The notes beneath the pieces are model-generated. The model was not told the DNA's origin and ran no database searches. It saw only the letters and a list, made by a program, of their open reading frames with translations. From Alphaproteobacteria bacterium (GTDB taxonomy: Bacteria > Pseudomonadota > Alphaproteobacteria > Rs-D84), in contig JAKSSZ010000003.1 of assembly GCA_024402835.1 (NCBI GenBank), forward strand, positions 1 through 21,016: DNA of 21,016 bases. Direction: 5' to 3'. Shown piece after piece: positions 8,077 to 15,329 of this stretch. The position numbers were made by a program, and so were the translations under genes. Position 1 is the first letter of the stretch, and the number at the start of each line of letters is the position of its first letter.

Positions 8077-9290
8077 CCTTTAATGATATATTAAAAGAAT
8101 CTTGGTTATCTATCAGTGGAAATAAATTACGTTCTTTTTTGACCGTATTGGGTATAGTTATCGGTGTAATGGCTGTGGTTATAATGGTTGCTGTTGGTGA
8201 AACAGTTGAACAATCTATCACAGACCAATTTTCATCTTTGGGGACAAATACAATTGTTATTCGTGCAGGCGCCGCGCAAAGTGCTGGTGTTCGCACAGGT
8301 AATCGCCAAACATTAACATTGGATGATGCGGAATTTCTCGCAAAATTGCCGGATGTCGCAGCCGTTACCCCCGCACAACAAGGTGGTGCCCAGGTAATAT
8401 ATGGAAATAAAAACTGGGCAACATCAATGGTTGGTGTTTATCCAGAATATACAACTGTCCAAAATATAGAATTAGAATACGGAACATTTTTTGACCGCAG
8501 TGCCGTAAAAAATGCCTCTACATACGCTGTAATTGGACCAGATACTGCCGAAGAACTTGGTATGCCAACAAACCCCGTTGGTGAAATTATTCGTATTCAA
8601 AACACGCCTTTTGTTGTTATTGGTGTTATGAAAGCCAAAGGTGACTCTTCTATGGGAAGCCAAGACGATATGGTTATCGTTCCTATAACAACATTAAAAA
8701 AGAGGGTCCAAGGTTCCAGATTCCCAAATTCTGTTAGTATGATAGCAATGAAATTATATCAAGATGCCGATAATAATGTTGCCACAGAACAAATGACCGC
8801 CCTATTACGTCAAAGACATAAATTAAAAGACAGTGATGCTGATGATTTCCAAATTACAGATATGAAACAAGTTATGGAAACTATGAATACAGTTACCGGT
8901 TATCTAAAATTATTATTAATTGCTATCGCTGCTGTATCACTGTTGGTTGGTTCTATTGGTATTATGAATATGATGTTAGTATCTGTGACAGAAAGAACAC
9001 GTGAAATCGGTATAAGAAAGGCTATCGGTGCCCGTGAAGAAGTAATAATTATACAGTTTTTATCAGAATCTGTATTAATATCGTTCATGGGTTCTATGGC
9101 TGGATTAATTCTTGGCGTTGGTTTATCCCAAGGAATCGGGCGATTAGTTTTAAATTATAATGTTCCATTCAGTGTTTGGCCTGTTATATTATCTGTGTCT
9201 GTTGCTGTAATTGTTGGTCTGGCATCTGGTGTTGGCCCTGCAGTCAAAGCAGCAAAATTAAACCCCATAGACAGTTTAAGATATGAATAA
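8073..9290 (+). CDS. macB: MacB-type ABC transporter permease (FtsX fold)
   Basis: This is the inner-membrane subunit that couples ATP hydrolysis to periplasmic movements. The 405-residue protein has one membrane helix near 22-42, a large periplasmic MacB_PCD domain (about 45-275) and a C-terminal FtsX domain with three helices (about 278-303, 330-352 and 365-388). The cytoplasmic loop ERTREIGIRKAIGAR (307-321) is the family hallmark. It starts inside the ATPase stop (ATGA overlap), so the subunits should be made in matched amounts. The likely cargo is a peptide, lipid or macrolide-like molecule; the sequence does not say which. A hairpin terminator follows 4 bases after the stop. Confidence 0.93.
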   Translation: MTFNDILKESWLSISGNKLRSFLTVLGIVIGVMAVVIMVAVGETVEQSITDQFSSLGTNTIVIRAGAAQSAGVRTGNRQTLTLDDAEFLAKLPDVAAVTPAQQGGAQVIYGNKNWATSMVGVYPEYTTVQNIELEYGTFFDRSAVKNASTYAVIGPDTAEELGMPTNPVGEIIRIQNTPFVVIGVMKAKGDSSMGSQDDMVIVPITTLKKRVQGSRFPNSVSMIAMKLYQDADNNVATEQMTALLRQRHKLKDSDADDFQITDMKQVMETMNTVTGYLKLLLIAIAAVSLLVGSIGIMNMMLVSVTERTREIGIRKAIGAREEVIIIQFLSESVLISFMGSMAGLILGVGLSQGIGRLVLNYNVPFSVWPVILSVSVAVIVGLASGVGPAVKAAKLNPIDSLRYE

Positions 9291-9293
9291 AAA

Positions 9294-9318
9294 TAAAAAG
9301 GTCTAAATGACCTTTTTA
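9294..9318. terminator. Bidirectional terminator between exporter and ligase operons
   Basis: AAAAAGGTC (9295-9303) pairs with GACCTTTTT (9309-9317) around a 5-base loop, with one further T-A pair outside. It directly abuts the stop codons of the two converging genes (9290 and 9319), so one element serves both operons. Confidence 0.8.
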
Positions 9319-10899
9319 TTATTCTTTTCTATCTGGATATTTACCATCTATCAGATTTTGTTTGACCACGTGATGTTTTATTTTTTGTGTACTGGTCATT
9401 GGTAAATCTTCTGTTGTCATAGCAAAATGAGTTACCCATTTATAAGATGCAAGTTTTTTATTCTTTTCGGCAATTTCATTTGCTAATTTATCCAAAGTCA
9501 TACCTTCTTTTACAGAAAACACACCGTATGCAACTGTTTTGTCTTTTACTTTGTGTTCAAATACGGCGACATTTTTAACACCATCTATATCCATAAATAA
9601 TGCTTCTAATTCATCTGGATAAACATTTTTACCAGAATCTAAAACAATAACTTGTTTTTTACGTCCGGCAAAATGTAATTCGCCATTTTTATCCATATAT
9701 ACCATATCACCGGTATTGAAAAAGCCGTTTTCATCAAATGATTCTGCATTTACGGTTGGGTTGTTTAAATATCCATTGAATACTTGATGTCCGCGAAGCC
9801 ACAATACACCAACCCCGTTTTCATCTTTATCACGAATTTCGCATTCGTTATTAGATACTGGCCCACCAACAGAAAACGCCATACGTTTGCTTGTTGGTTT
9901 TGAAATACATATTGGTCCAACTGTTTCTGTTAAACCATATCCCTGAATAAAGGCCAATCCCAAAGATTCGTAAAACTTTTCTACCTCTGGTTTTGTTGCA
10001 GCGCCACCTGCGATACACAAACGTGCGCGACCACCAAAAACTTCCAATAATGGTTTTTGTATTTGTCTTACAAAATAGCCCAATCCCATATCGTTTAATG
10101 TTTTTTGATTTTTCAAGATAAATTCAGCAACTTTCCATTTTCTTTGTGCTTTCATGTTATCTATAATTTTATTACGGAACAATTCCCAAATACGTGGAAC
10201 TGCTGGTATAACATGTGGTTTAAATGTTTTAAAATCATTTAAAATATATTTTGGGTTTATAGTCGGTTGTAATAATAATCCACCACCATAATGCAAAGTT
10301 CCCAAAATACAAACAGCAAAACCAAAAATATGATACAATGGTAAAAAGCCATAAATTATTTCCCCTGCATCATAATATTCAGCCATATCACCCAAAGAAT
10401 TTGAACATTCTATTAGGTTAAAATGTGTTAGTGGAACAACTTTTGGTGTTCCTGTTGAACCTGATGTAAATGACATTGTTGCAATATCGGTAGATTCTAA
10501 TTGATGTGGTCGCAAGTCATAATTTATATCACCGTCTGTTTTTGTTATATCAAAGAATTTGAAATTTTTCGCTTCATAGAAAAATGATGGTTCTGCACAT
10601 ACGAACTTGCAATCTGCAATTTCCATCATGTTATCGTATTCAAAAGATGTTAAATTTGTATCTAACATCAAAACAATTCCACCTAAATACCATATTGCAA
10701 ATAAAGTCAATGGAAACTGTGGTATGTTATGTGATAAAATACCGACAACATCCCCTGCTTTAACACCTGCATTATGTAATGTGGTTGCGCGCGCACGAAC
10801 TTGTTCAATAAATTGTGTATAAGTCACATTTTCACGGACCAAAAATAAATTATTTGGCCATTGTTTCGCTGTTTCTTCTAACAATTGGTACATATTCAT
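9319..10899 (-). CDS. AMP-forming acyl-CoA synthetase/ligase, copy 1 (downstream)
   Basis: This is a member of the adenylate-forming (ANL) superfamily, probably activating a fatty or other carboxylic acid to its CoA thioester. The 526 residues carry SFTSGSTGTPK (A3, 143-153), GYGLTE (A5, 320-325), TGD (396-398) and AGRKKQ (A8 hinge, 411-416). The late catalytic lysine is K506. The residue before it is Gln (STQK) where the family has Gly (STGK, as in copy 2). No signal or carrier-protein domain is present. It aligns with copy 2 over its full length without an evident gap, and residues 391-463 differ at only one position. The gene lies 19 bases downstream of copy 2 with a weak AGGA ribosome site. 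Substrate is unknown; long-chain acyl is a guess. Confidence 0.88.
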   Translation of the reverse strand: MNMYQLLEETAKQWPNNLFLVRENVTYTQFIEQVRARATTLHNAGVKAGDVVGILSHNIPQFPLTLFAIWYLGGIVLMLDTNLTSFEYDNMMEIADCKFVCAEPSFFYEAKNFKFFDITKTDGDINYDLRPHQLESTDIATMSFTSGSTGTPKVVPLTHFNLIECSNSLGDMAEYYDAGEIIYGFLPLYHIFGFAVCILGTLHYGGGLLLQPTINPKYILNDFKTFKPHVIPAVPRIWELFRNKIIDNMKAQRKWKVAEFILKNQKTLNDMGLGYFVRQIQKPLLEVFGGRARLCIAGGAATKPEVEKFYESLGLAFIQGYGLTETVGPICISKPTSKRMAFSVGGPVSNNECEIRDKDENGVGVLWLRGHQVFNGYLNNPTVNAESFDENGFFNTGDMVYMDKNGELHFAGRKKQVIVLDSGKNVYPDELEALFMDIDGVKNVAVFEHKVKDKTVAYGVFSVKEGMTLDKLANEIAEKNKKLASYKWVTHFAMTTEDLPMTSTQKIKHHVVKQNLIDGKYPDRKE

Positions 10900-10918
10900 T
10901 GTATCTATCCTATCTTTT

Positions 10919-12499
10919 TTATTCGTGTTTATTTGTATATTTGCCGTCTATTAAATTTTGACGAACAAGATAATGTTTTACTTTACCGGTACTGGTTGTT
11001 GGTAAATCTTCGGTAGTCATTGCGAAATGGGTCACCCATTTATATGGTGCCAAATTCTTGTTTGCCAAAGCCACATACAGCGCCAATTTTGACATTGTCA
11101 TATTTTTTTCAACAGAAAACACACCGTATGCAACTGTTTTATCTTTTACTTTATGTTCAAATACAGCAACATTTTTAACACCGTCTATTTCCATAAACAA
11201 TGCTTCTAATTCATCTGGATAAACATTTTTACCAGAATCTAAAACAATAACCTGTTTTTTGCGCCCCGCAAAATGCAATTCGCCATTTTTATCCATATAT
11301 ACCATATCACCGGTATTGAAAAAGCCGTTTTTATCAAATGATTCTTCATTCATAGATGGGTTGTTTACATAACCATTAAACACTTGTGGTCCACGAACCC
11401 ATAATGTGCCAATACCTTTTTCGTCTTTATTTCTTATTTCGCATTCGTTGCACCCCATTGGGCCACCAACAGAAAAAGGAACACGTTTCTTTACAGGATG
11501 CGAACAACAAATTGGCCCAACTGTTTCTGTCATACCATAGCCCTGAATAAAAGTAAGTCCCAAAGATTCGTAAAACTTTTCTACTTCTGGTTTTGTTGCA
11601 GCGCCACCAGCAATCAATAGATTTGCACGACCACCAAATACAGAAAGTAATGGTTTTTGGACTTTGCTAACTAAACCTTTTAACCCAATTGCTTTTAAAA
11701 ACTTTCTGTTTTTCAAAACAAAAGACGCTAACCACCATTTTTTCTTTTCTTTGACCCCAGCAATCATTTTATTACGGAATATCTCCCACAAACGTGGAAC
11801 AGCTGGTATAACATGCGGACGAAAAGTTTTGAAATCATCTAAAATCGCTTTTGGATTTACGGTTGGTTGTAAAACAACACCCATTTTATAGTGTAATGGG
11901 GCCAATATACCAATAGCAAAACCAAATATATGATATAACGGTAAAAATCCATACATAACTTCGCCATTATGTATCCATATATTAAAATCACTCATGGCAT
12001 TGGCGGCTTCTATTAAATTAGAATGAGTAAGTGGCACAACTTTTGAAACACCCGTAGAACCCGAAGTAAATGACATTGTTGCAATTTCATCTATTTGTGT
12101 ATCAGCTGCTTGTAAATCTTTGTTTGTTTCTGTATCAGCGACTTCTATATCGATAAATTTCACATTTTTTGATTCATAGAAAAATGATTTTTCTGCACAA
12201 ACATGCTTACAGTTTGTAATTTTAGTCATATTTTCATATTCAAATGACGTTAAATTTGTATCCAACATCAAAACTCGTGCGCCCAAATACCATATAGCAA
12301 ATAAAGTCAATGGAAATTGCGGTATATTGTGCGATAAAACACCGACAACATCACCTGCTTTGATACCAGCATTATGCAATGTAGTTGCGCGTGCATGAAC
12401 CATGGGTAAAAAGCCCGTGTATGTAATATTTTCACGTATTAAAAAAAGGTTGTTCGGAGCTTCTTTTGCAGTTTGTTCCAAAAATTGGTACATGTTCAT
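10919..12499 (-). CDS. AMP-forming acyl-CoA synthetase/ligase, copy 2 (upstream)
   Basis: This is the first gene of the ligase pair and has the same length as its neighbour (526 residues) and the same motifs: SFTSGSTGVSK (143-153), GYGMTE (320-325), TGD (396-398), AGRKKQ (411-416) and a canonical STGK with catalytic K506. The paralogues are near identical in the hinge and early C-terminal domain. They are clearly less alike in the N-terminal third (roughly 78 of the first 100 residues match), and diverge most around 110-135 and across the central substrate-binding region. That pattern suggests different acyl substrates with a shared catalytic core, or gene conversion. A near-consensus promoter and an AAGGA ribosome site lie upstream. 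Confidence 0.88.
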   Translation of the reverse strand: MNMYQFLEQTAKEAPNNLFLIRENITYTGFLPMVHARATTLHNAGIKAGDVVGVLSHNIPQFPLTLFAIWYLGARVLMLDTNLTSFEYENMTKITNCKHVCAEKSFFYESKNVKFIDIEVADTETNKDLQAADTQIDEIATMSFTSGSTGVSKVVPLTHSNLIEAANAMSDFNIWIHNGEVMYGFLPLYHIFGFAIGILAPLHYKMGVVLQPTVNPKAILDDFKTFRPHVIPAVPRLWEIFRNKMIAGVKEKKKWWLASFVLKNRKFLKAIGLKGLVSKVQKPLLSVFGGRANLLIAGGAATKPEVEKFYESLGLTFIQGYGMTETVGPICCSHPVKKRVPFSVGGPMGCNECEIRNKDEKGIGTLWVRGPQVFNGYVNNPSMNEESFDKNGFFNTGDMVYMDKNGELHFAGRKKQVIVLDSGKNVYPDELEALFMEIDGVKNVAVFEHKVKDKTVAYGVFSVEKNMTMSKLALYVALANKNLAPYKWVTHFAMTTEDLPTTSTGKVKHYLVRQNLIDGKYTNKHE

Positions 12500-12513
12500 T
12501 TTTATCTATTTCC

Positions 12514-12542
12514 TTGTTTTTATAAAAGATTGTCGTTATTAT
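12514..12542 (+). promoter_or_regulatory. Possible promoter for the exodeoxyribonuclease III gene
   Basis: TTGTTT (12514-12519), a 17-base spacer and TATTAT (12537-12542) would start transcription near 12549, about 20 bases before the ATG. Its -10 box overlaps the -10 box of the ligase promoter on the opposite strand. Confidence 0.45.
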
Positions 12543-12566
12543 AAACACATAAATAAAAGATTTCAA
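12538..12566 (-). promoter_or_regulatory. Strong sigma-70-like promoter for the ligase operon
   Basis: On the minus strand TTGAAA (12561-12566), a 17-base spacer and a perfect TATAAT (12538-12543) lie about 40 bases upstream of the first ligase ATG. Start would be near 12531. Spacing and -10 box are consensus and the -35 box matches four of six bases. Confidence 0.7.
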
Positions 12567-12568
12567 TT

Positions 12569-13336
12569 ATGAAAATATTGACATTAAATATAAACTCTAT
12601 ACGCGCCCATATTGAAAGTTTTATGGATATTCTATCAAGTGGCGAATATGATACAATTTTAGTTCAAGAATTAAAGGTTGAAAATAGCAATTTCCCATAT
12701 AATTTATTTGATTCTTTTGGCTATAATATAAAAGTTTTCGGTCAAAAATCTTGGAATGGTGTTGCTACATTTTCTAAATATTCCATCGAAGACACAACTT
12801 TGGGATTACCGGGCTATGATGATATAAACGCCCGATTTTTAGAATGTGTTATTGATGGTCGGGTTCGTTTAATAAATGTATATATGCCAAATGGAGATTG
12901 TATAGAATCCCCAAAGTTTCAATATAAATTAGATTGGATGAATGCTTTTACAAAATATATTGCAAATCATTTAAATTCACCCGAAGCCGTTATCATAGCG
13001 GGCGATTATAATGTTGCAATATCTGATAATGATATATGGAATCCAACAAATTATATTGGTTCTTCAATTTCTGCTCCGGACGCTCGTAAAATCATGCAAT
13101 CTTGGCTGGATTCTGGGTGGGTTGATACGTGGCGGACATTACACCCAACACAACGTGATTATACATGGTATGGCTATCGTGGCCGTGATACAGTCGGTAA
13201 TAAACAAGGATTGCGTCTGGATTACTTTTTATGCAATAAAACCGCAATAAATATGATTAAAAACTGTGAAATAGATATAAATCCACGTCTTGCAGAAAAA
13301 CCAACCGACCATTGTGGTTTGATGCTGGAAATATAA
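12569..13336 (+). CDS. xthA: Exodeoxyribonuclease III / AP endonuclease (ExoIII family)
   Basis: This DNA-repair nuclease cuts at abasic sites and digests 3' ends. The 255 residues are close to the family's usual 255-270. The start MKILTLNINSIR carries the metal/active-site N7. The metal-binding glutamate is E34 in QELK, followed by Y105 in NVYMPNG, GDYNV with D146 and N148, LRLDYF with D218, and the terminal TDHCG with D247 and H248. All catalytic positions of the exonuclease-endonuclease-phosphatase fold are present. It diverges from the ligase operon across 69 bases that hold overlapping promoters. Nth at the other end of the window acts in the same repair pathway but is not in the same operon. 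Confidence 0.93.
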   Translation: MKILTLNINSIRAHIESFMDILSSGEYDTILVQELKVENSNFPYNLFDSFGYNIKVFGQKSWNGVATFSKYSIEDTTLGLPGYDDINARFLECVIDGRVRLINVYMPNGDCIESPKFQYKLDWMNAFTKYIANHLNSPEAVIIAGDYNVAISDNDIWNPTNYIGSSISAPDARKIMQSWLDSGWVDTWRTLHPTQRDYTWYGYRGRDTVGNKQGLRLDYFLCNKTAINMIKNCEIDINPRLAEKPTDHCGLMLEI

Positions 13337-13412
13337 AGAACAAAGAACGATAAATTTATCTGTAAATTGTTGTGTTTATTACTAATTTAACAGTGATAGA
13401 ACAGTGAAAGAA

Positions 13413-13439
13413 AAAAATCGGGATGAACACCCGATTTTT
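13413..13439. terminator. Bidirectional terminator between xthA and infC
   Basis: AAAAATCGGG (13413-13422) pairs with CCCGATTTTT (13430-13439) around a 7-base loop. It overlaps the infC stop codon by two bases, and lies about 77 bases after the xthA stop. Confidence 0.78.
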
Positions 13440-13989
13440 ATTTTTTAGCTGGGGCTATTAATATAGATTTTGTTCGGTCTTCGGGTTTTGATTTTGATTC
13501 CAAAGTCCCCCTATCCCCAATCACTTCAACTATATGGTCAAATAATTGTGGAATTGAATCTTTGCCACGGAATAAAACACGTCTGTTACCACGTGTCATG
13601 GCAGAAATTTTTACTTTGTTTCCAGCAGCAAGCCATTCAAAAACTTTTTTTAATTTTATATTTAAGTCATTTTCTTCTATGAATGGTTTTACCCAAATAT
13701 CTTTTGTTTCTATGACTTTTTGTTTCTTTTTTGCTTCGCTTGCATGTTTCTTTTGTTCGTATTTGTATTTACCATAATCCATAATCTTTGCGATAACTGG
13801 TGTTGCCGAACCATTTATTTCCACCAAATCCAAGCCAATCTCTTGCGCCATGTGTATAGCGTCGTTAGTGTTCATTACACCAAGATTTTGACCTTCGTTA
13901 TTTATAACCAATACCTGCTTTGCAAATATTTTATTGTTTATGCGTGGACCATTGTCACGCGCTTTATCTTTATTAAAATCTGTTTTAAT
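13438..13989 (-). CDS. infC: Translation initiation factor IF-3 with a rare ATT start
   Basis: IF-3 binds the 30S subunit, prevents premature 50S joining and checks the start codon. The first conventional start (TTG at 13909-13911) would remove the conserved N-terminal signature. In the same frame upstream lies GPRINNKI, preceded by an ATT at 13987-13989, 6 bases after a strong AAAGGAG. No ATG, GTG or TTG occurs between the in-frame stop at 14008-14010 and that late TTG, so ATT is the natural start. This gives 183 residues, matching the family (about 180). The body contains LDLVEI and IMDYGKYKYEQKK. In E. coli infC also starts with AUU, and IF-3 represses its own translation through it. rpmI and rplT do not follow; a terminator does. 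Confidence 0.95.
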   Translation of the reverse strand: MKTDFNKDKARDNGPRINNKIFAKQVLVINNEGQNLGVMNTNDAIHMAQEIGLDLVEINGSATPVIAKIMDYGKYKYEQKKHASEAKKKQKVIETKDIWVKPFIEENDLNIKLKKVFEWLAAGNKVKISAMTRGNRRVLFRGKDSIPQLFDHIVEVIGDRGTLESKSKPEDRTKSILIAPAKK

Positions 13990-13995
13990 TGTAGG

Positions 13996-14002
13996 CTCCT
14001 TT
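13996..14002 (-). promoter_or_regulatory. Shine-Dalgarno site that sets the infC ATT start
   Basis: AAAGGAG on the minus strand ends 6 bases before ATT at 13987-13989. It is among the best ribosome sites in the window and has no other start codon at a usable distance. Confidence 0.85.
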
Positions 14003-14018
14003 GTTATCTACAAGCGAA

Positions 14019-14046
14019 TTATTAAATATATTTGCTAGTTTTTCAA
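14019..14046 (-). promoter_or_regulatory. Possible infC promoter
   Basis: TTGAAA (14041-14046, inside the last codons of the upstream gene), a 16-base spacer and TAATAA (14019-14024) precede the infC leader. The -10 box is imperfect, and co-transcription from the upstream gene is also possible. Confidence 0.33.
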
Positions 14047-14775
14047 CATTTTTTGAATTTTTTGTAAAGTTTCCCATGCATCACGTTTAAGATTTGTATT
14101 CAACAACATCATACTGGGATGATAAATTGGAAAAATTGTCGTGTTTTCGTATTCCGGCATTGTTATTTCCGTATCATGTGATTCTGATAATTTTGTTCCT
14201 GTGAATTCTTTACAAGCAAATGTCCCCAATGTCACAATGATAGTTGGGTGCAATAAACTTATTATTCTGTCAACAAATGGCTTTGCAAGCGTAATTTCTT
14301 CGGTTGTTGGTGTTCTGTTTCCGGGGGTATTCCAAAACAATAACGGGGTTATATTGATGGTTTTGCGTGATAAGTTTATAGCATTTAACATTTTGTCAAA
14401 CAAATTACCGATTTTACCGGATAGAATCTGTCCAGCTATATCATCTTCGGTATTTGGAAAATCTGTTATAAATAAAATGTTTGACGGAATTTCTGAAAAT
14501 GATGGTAAAACAACATTTGTTGCTGTTGACTTTAATGGATGATTAAATTCTCCCAACATACGAGATAAAGATTCTGTATCTGTTGGACGATTTGCCATAG
14601 ATTTTGCCGTTTCAAGCGTCACCGGCGCCATAGCGGGAACAATTATTGGTTCGCCATGTTGTTTAGAAGATGTGTTATTTGTGCCATTTTTTTCAAGATT
14701 TGTTTTAATGGGCTTTTCTTGAATTTCCCATTCTACTCCAGCTAAATGTAAATCTAGTAAGTCAATTTGAGACAT
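14035..14775 (-). CDS. Family-4-like uracil-DNA glycosylase lacking Fe-S cysteines
   Basis: Residues 98-246 have the UDG fold pattern of family 4: ILFITDFPNTEDD (100-112) in the place of the water-activating GEAPGxxED motif, KIGNLFDKML (121-130), PGNRTPT (151-157), IIVTLGTFACKEF (179-191) and the distal YHPS (218-221). The protein has one cysteine, C188, so the four ligands of the [4Fe-4S] cluster of classical family-4 enzymes are missing. The first motif is also altered (TDFPN for GEAPG). Residues about 20-95 are low-complexity and probably disordered. The N-terminal DLLDLHLAGVEWEI resembles alphaproteobacterial UDG-like proteins as I recall them. Excision of uracil is therefore uncertain; it may have a changed active site or be inactive. 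It lies 45 bases upstream of infC. Confidence 0.8.
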   Translation of the reverse strand: MSQIDLLDLHLAGVEWEIQEKPIKTNLEKNGTNNTSSKQHGEPIIVPAMAPVTLETAKSMANRPTDTESLSRMLGEFNHPLKSTATNVVLPSFSEIPSNILFITDFPNTEDDIAGQILSGKIGNLFDKMLNAINLSRKTINITPLLFWNTPGNRTPTTEEITLAKPFVDRIISLLHPTIIVTLGTFACKEFTGTKLSESHDTEITMPEYENTTIFPIYHPSMMLLNTNLKRDAWETLQKIQKMLKN

Positions 14776-14787
14776 TTTTTATTTTTC

Positions 14788-14816
14788 TTGATTTTCAGTA
14801 TATCTTGATATACAAT
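14788..14816 (+). promoter_or_regulatory. Promoter for pal
   Basis: TTGATT (14788-14793), a 17-base spacer and TACAAT (14811-14816) place the start near 14823, about 29 bases before the ATG. The ribosome site GGGAG follows at 14841-14845. Confidence 0.62.
14798..14813. promoter_or_regulatory. Palindrome overlapping the pal promoter (possible operator)
   Basis: GTATATC (14798-14804) and GATATAC (14807-14813) are perfect inverted arms around TT. The right arm enters the -10 box of the pal promoter. An outer pair, AGTATAT (14797-14803) and ATATACT (14815-14821), gives a second overlapping inverted repeat. A repressor or other regulator could bind here, but AT-rich DNA makes short palindromes common. 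Confidence 0.35.
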
Positions 14817-14851
14817 ATACTACGAGCAATAAAAATTCAAGGGAGTATTTC

Positions 14852-15268
14852 ATGAAAATTAAAAACTTTGCTTTATTAGTTGGTGCTACTGGACTATTAG
14901 CTGGTTGCTGTGGTTCCCATATTGTTGAACCAACTGACTTAAACAACCAACGTGTGTTTTTTGATTTTAACTCTTCTGAAATTACAGAAGATGCTAATAA
15001 CAACTTGTTGGGTCAATCTTTGTATATGAAACATCACGAAGATGTTAAAGTTCAAATTGCTGGTAACTGCGACGAACGTGGTTCTACTGAATACAATTTG
15101 GCTTTGGGTGCACGTCGTGCCAACGCTGCAAAGAAAGTTTTGGTAAATGACGGTATCGATGCAAAACGTATTTCTACTATTTCTTATGGTAAAGAACGTC
15201 CATTAGTTTCTGGAACAGGTGAAAAAGTTTGGAAATACAACCGTAATGCAACAACAACTGTTAAATAA
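14852..15268 (+). CDS. pal: Peptidoglycan-associated lipoprotein (OmpA-like)
   Basis: Pal tethers the outer membrane to peptidoglycan and works with the Tol complex during division. The 138-residue precursor has a lipoprotein signal ending in the lipobox LLAGC with the acylated cysteine at C19. The mature part is almost only the OmpA-like domain: RVFFDFNSSEIT (34-45), NCDERGSTEYNLALGARRANA (72-92) and RISTISYGKERPL (106-118). It is shorter than E. coli Pal (173 residues) because the linker after the lipid anchor is brief. E. coli Pal reads GHADERG where this protein has GNCDERG. tolB and the other tol genes are not adjacent. The gene has its own promoter and terminator. Confidence 0.93.
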   Translation: MKIKNFALLVGATGLLAGCCGSHIVEPTDLNNQRVFFDFNSSEITEDANNNLLGQSLYMKHHEDVKVQIAGNCDERGSTEYNLALGARRANAAKKVLVNDGIDAKRISTISYGKERPLVSGTGEKVWKYNRNATTTVK

Positions 15269-15288
15269 TAATTGTTGTTATCAAATAA

Positions 15289-15316
15289 AAAAATACCGGC
15301 AGTCGCCGGTATTTTT
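15289..15316. terminator. Bidirectional terminator between pal and parB
   Basis: AAAAATACCGGC (15289-15300) pairs perfectly with GCCGGTATTTTT (15305-15316) around the loop AGTC. It is a very strong 12-bp hairpin with tracts on both sides, and lies 13 bases from the parB stop. Confidence 0.88.
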
Positions 15317-15329
15317 GTTGCTAATGATT

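Noticed and set aside
8993..9010. CACGTGAAA inside the macB permease gene
   Set aside because: Only one parS arm is present, and the codons encode the conserved ERTREIG loop.
13349..13360. GATAAATTTATC palindrome after xthA
   Set aside because: It is a 12-bp all-but-two A/T palindrome with no T-tract and no promoter near it; expected by chance in AT-rich DNA.
13389..13410. 11-bp tandem repeat AACAGTGATAG / AACAGTGAAAG
   Set aside because: Two short imperfect copies before a terminator; too little to call a regulatory or mobile element.
13909..13911. TTG as the infC start codon
   Set aside because: It has no ribosome site and would delete the conserved GPRINN region that is intact upstream.
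14779..15003. 74-residue open frame opposite the start of pal
   Set aside because: It lies antisense to pal and its promoter, with no family resemblance.
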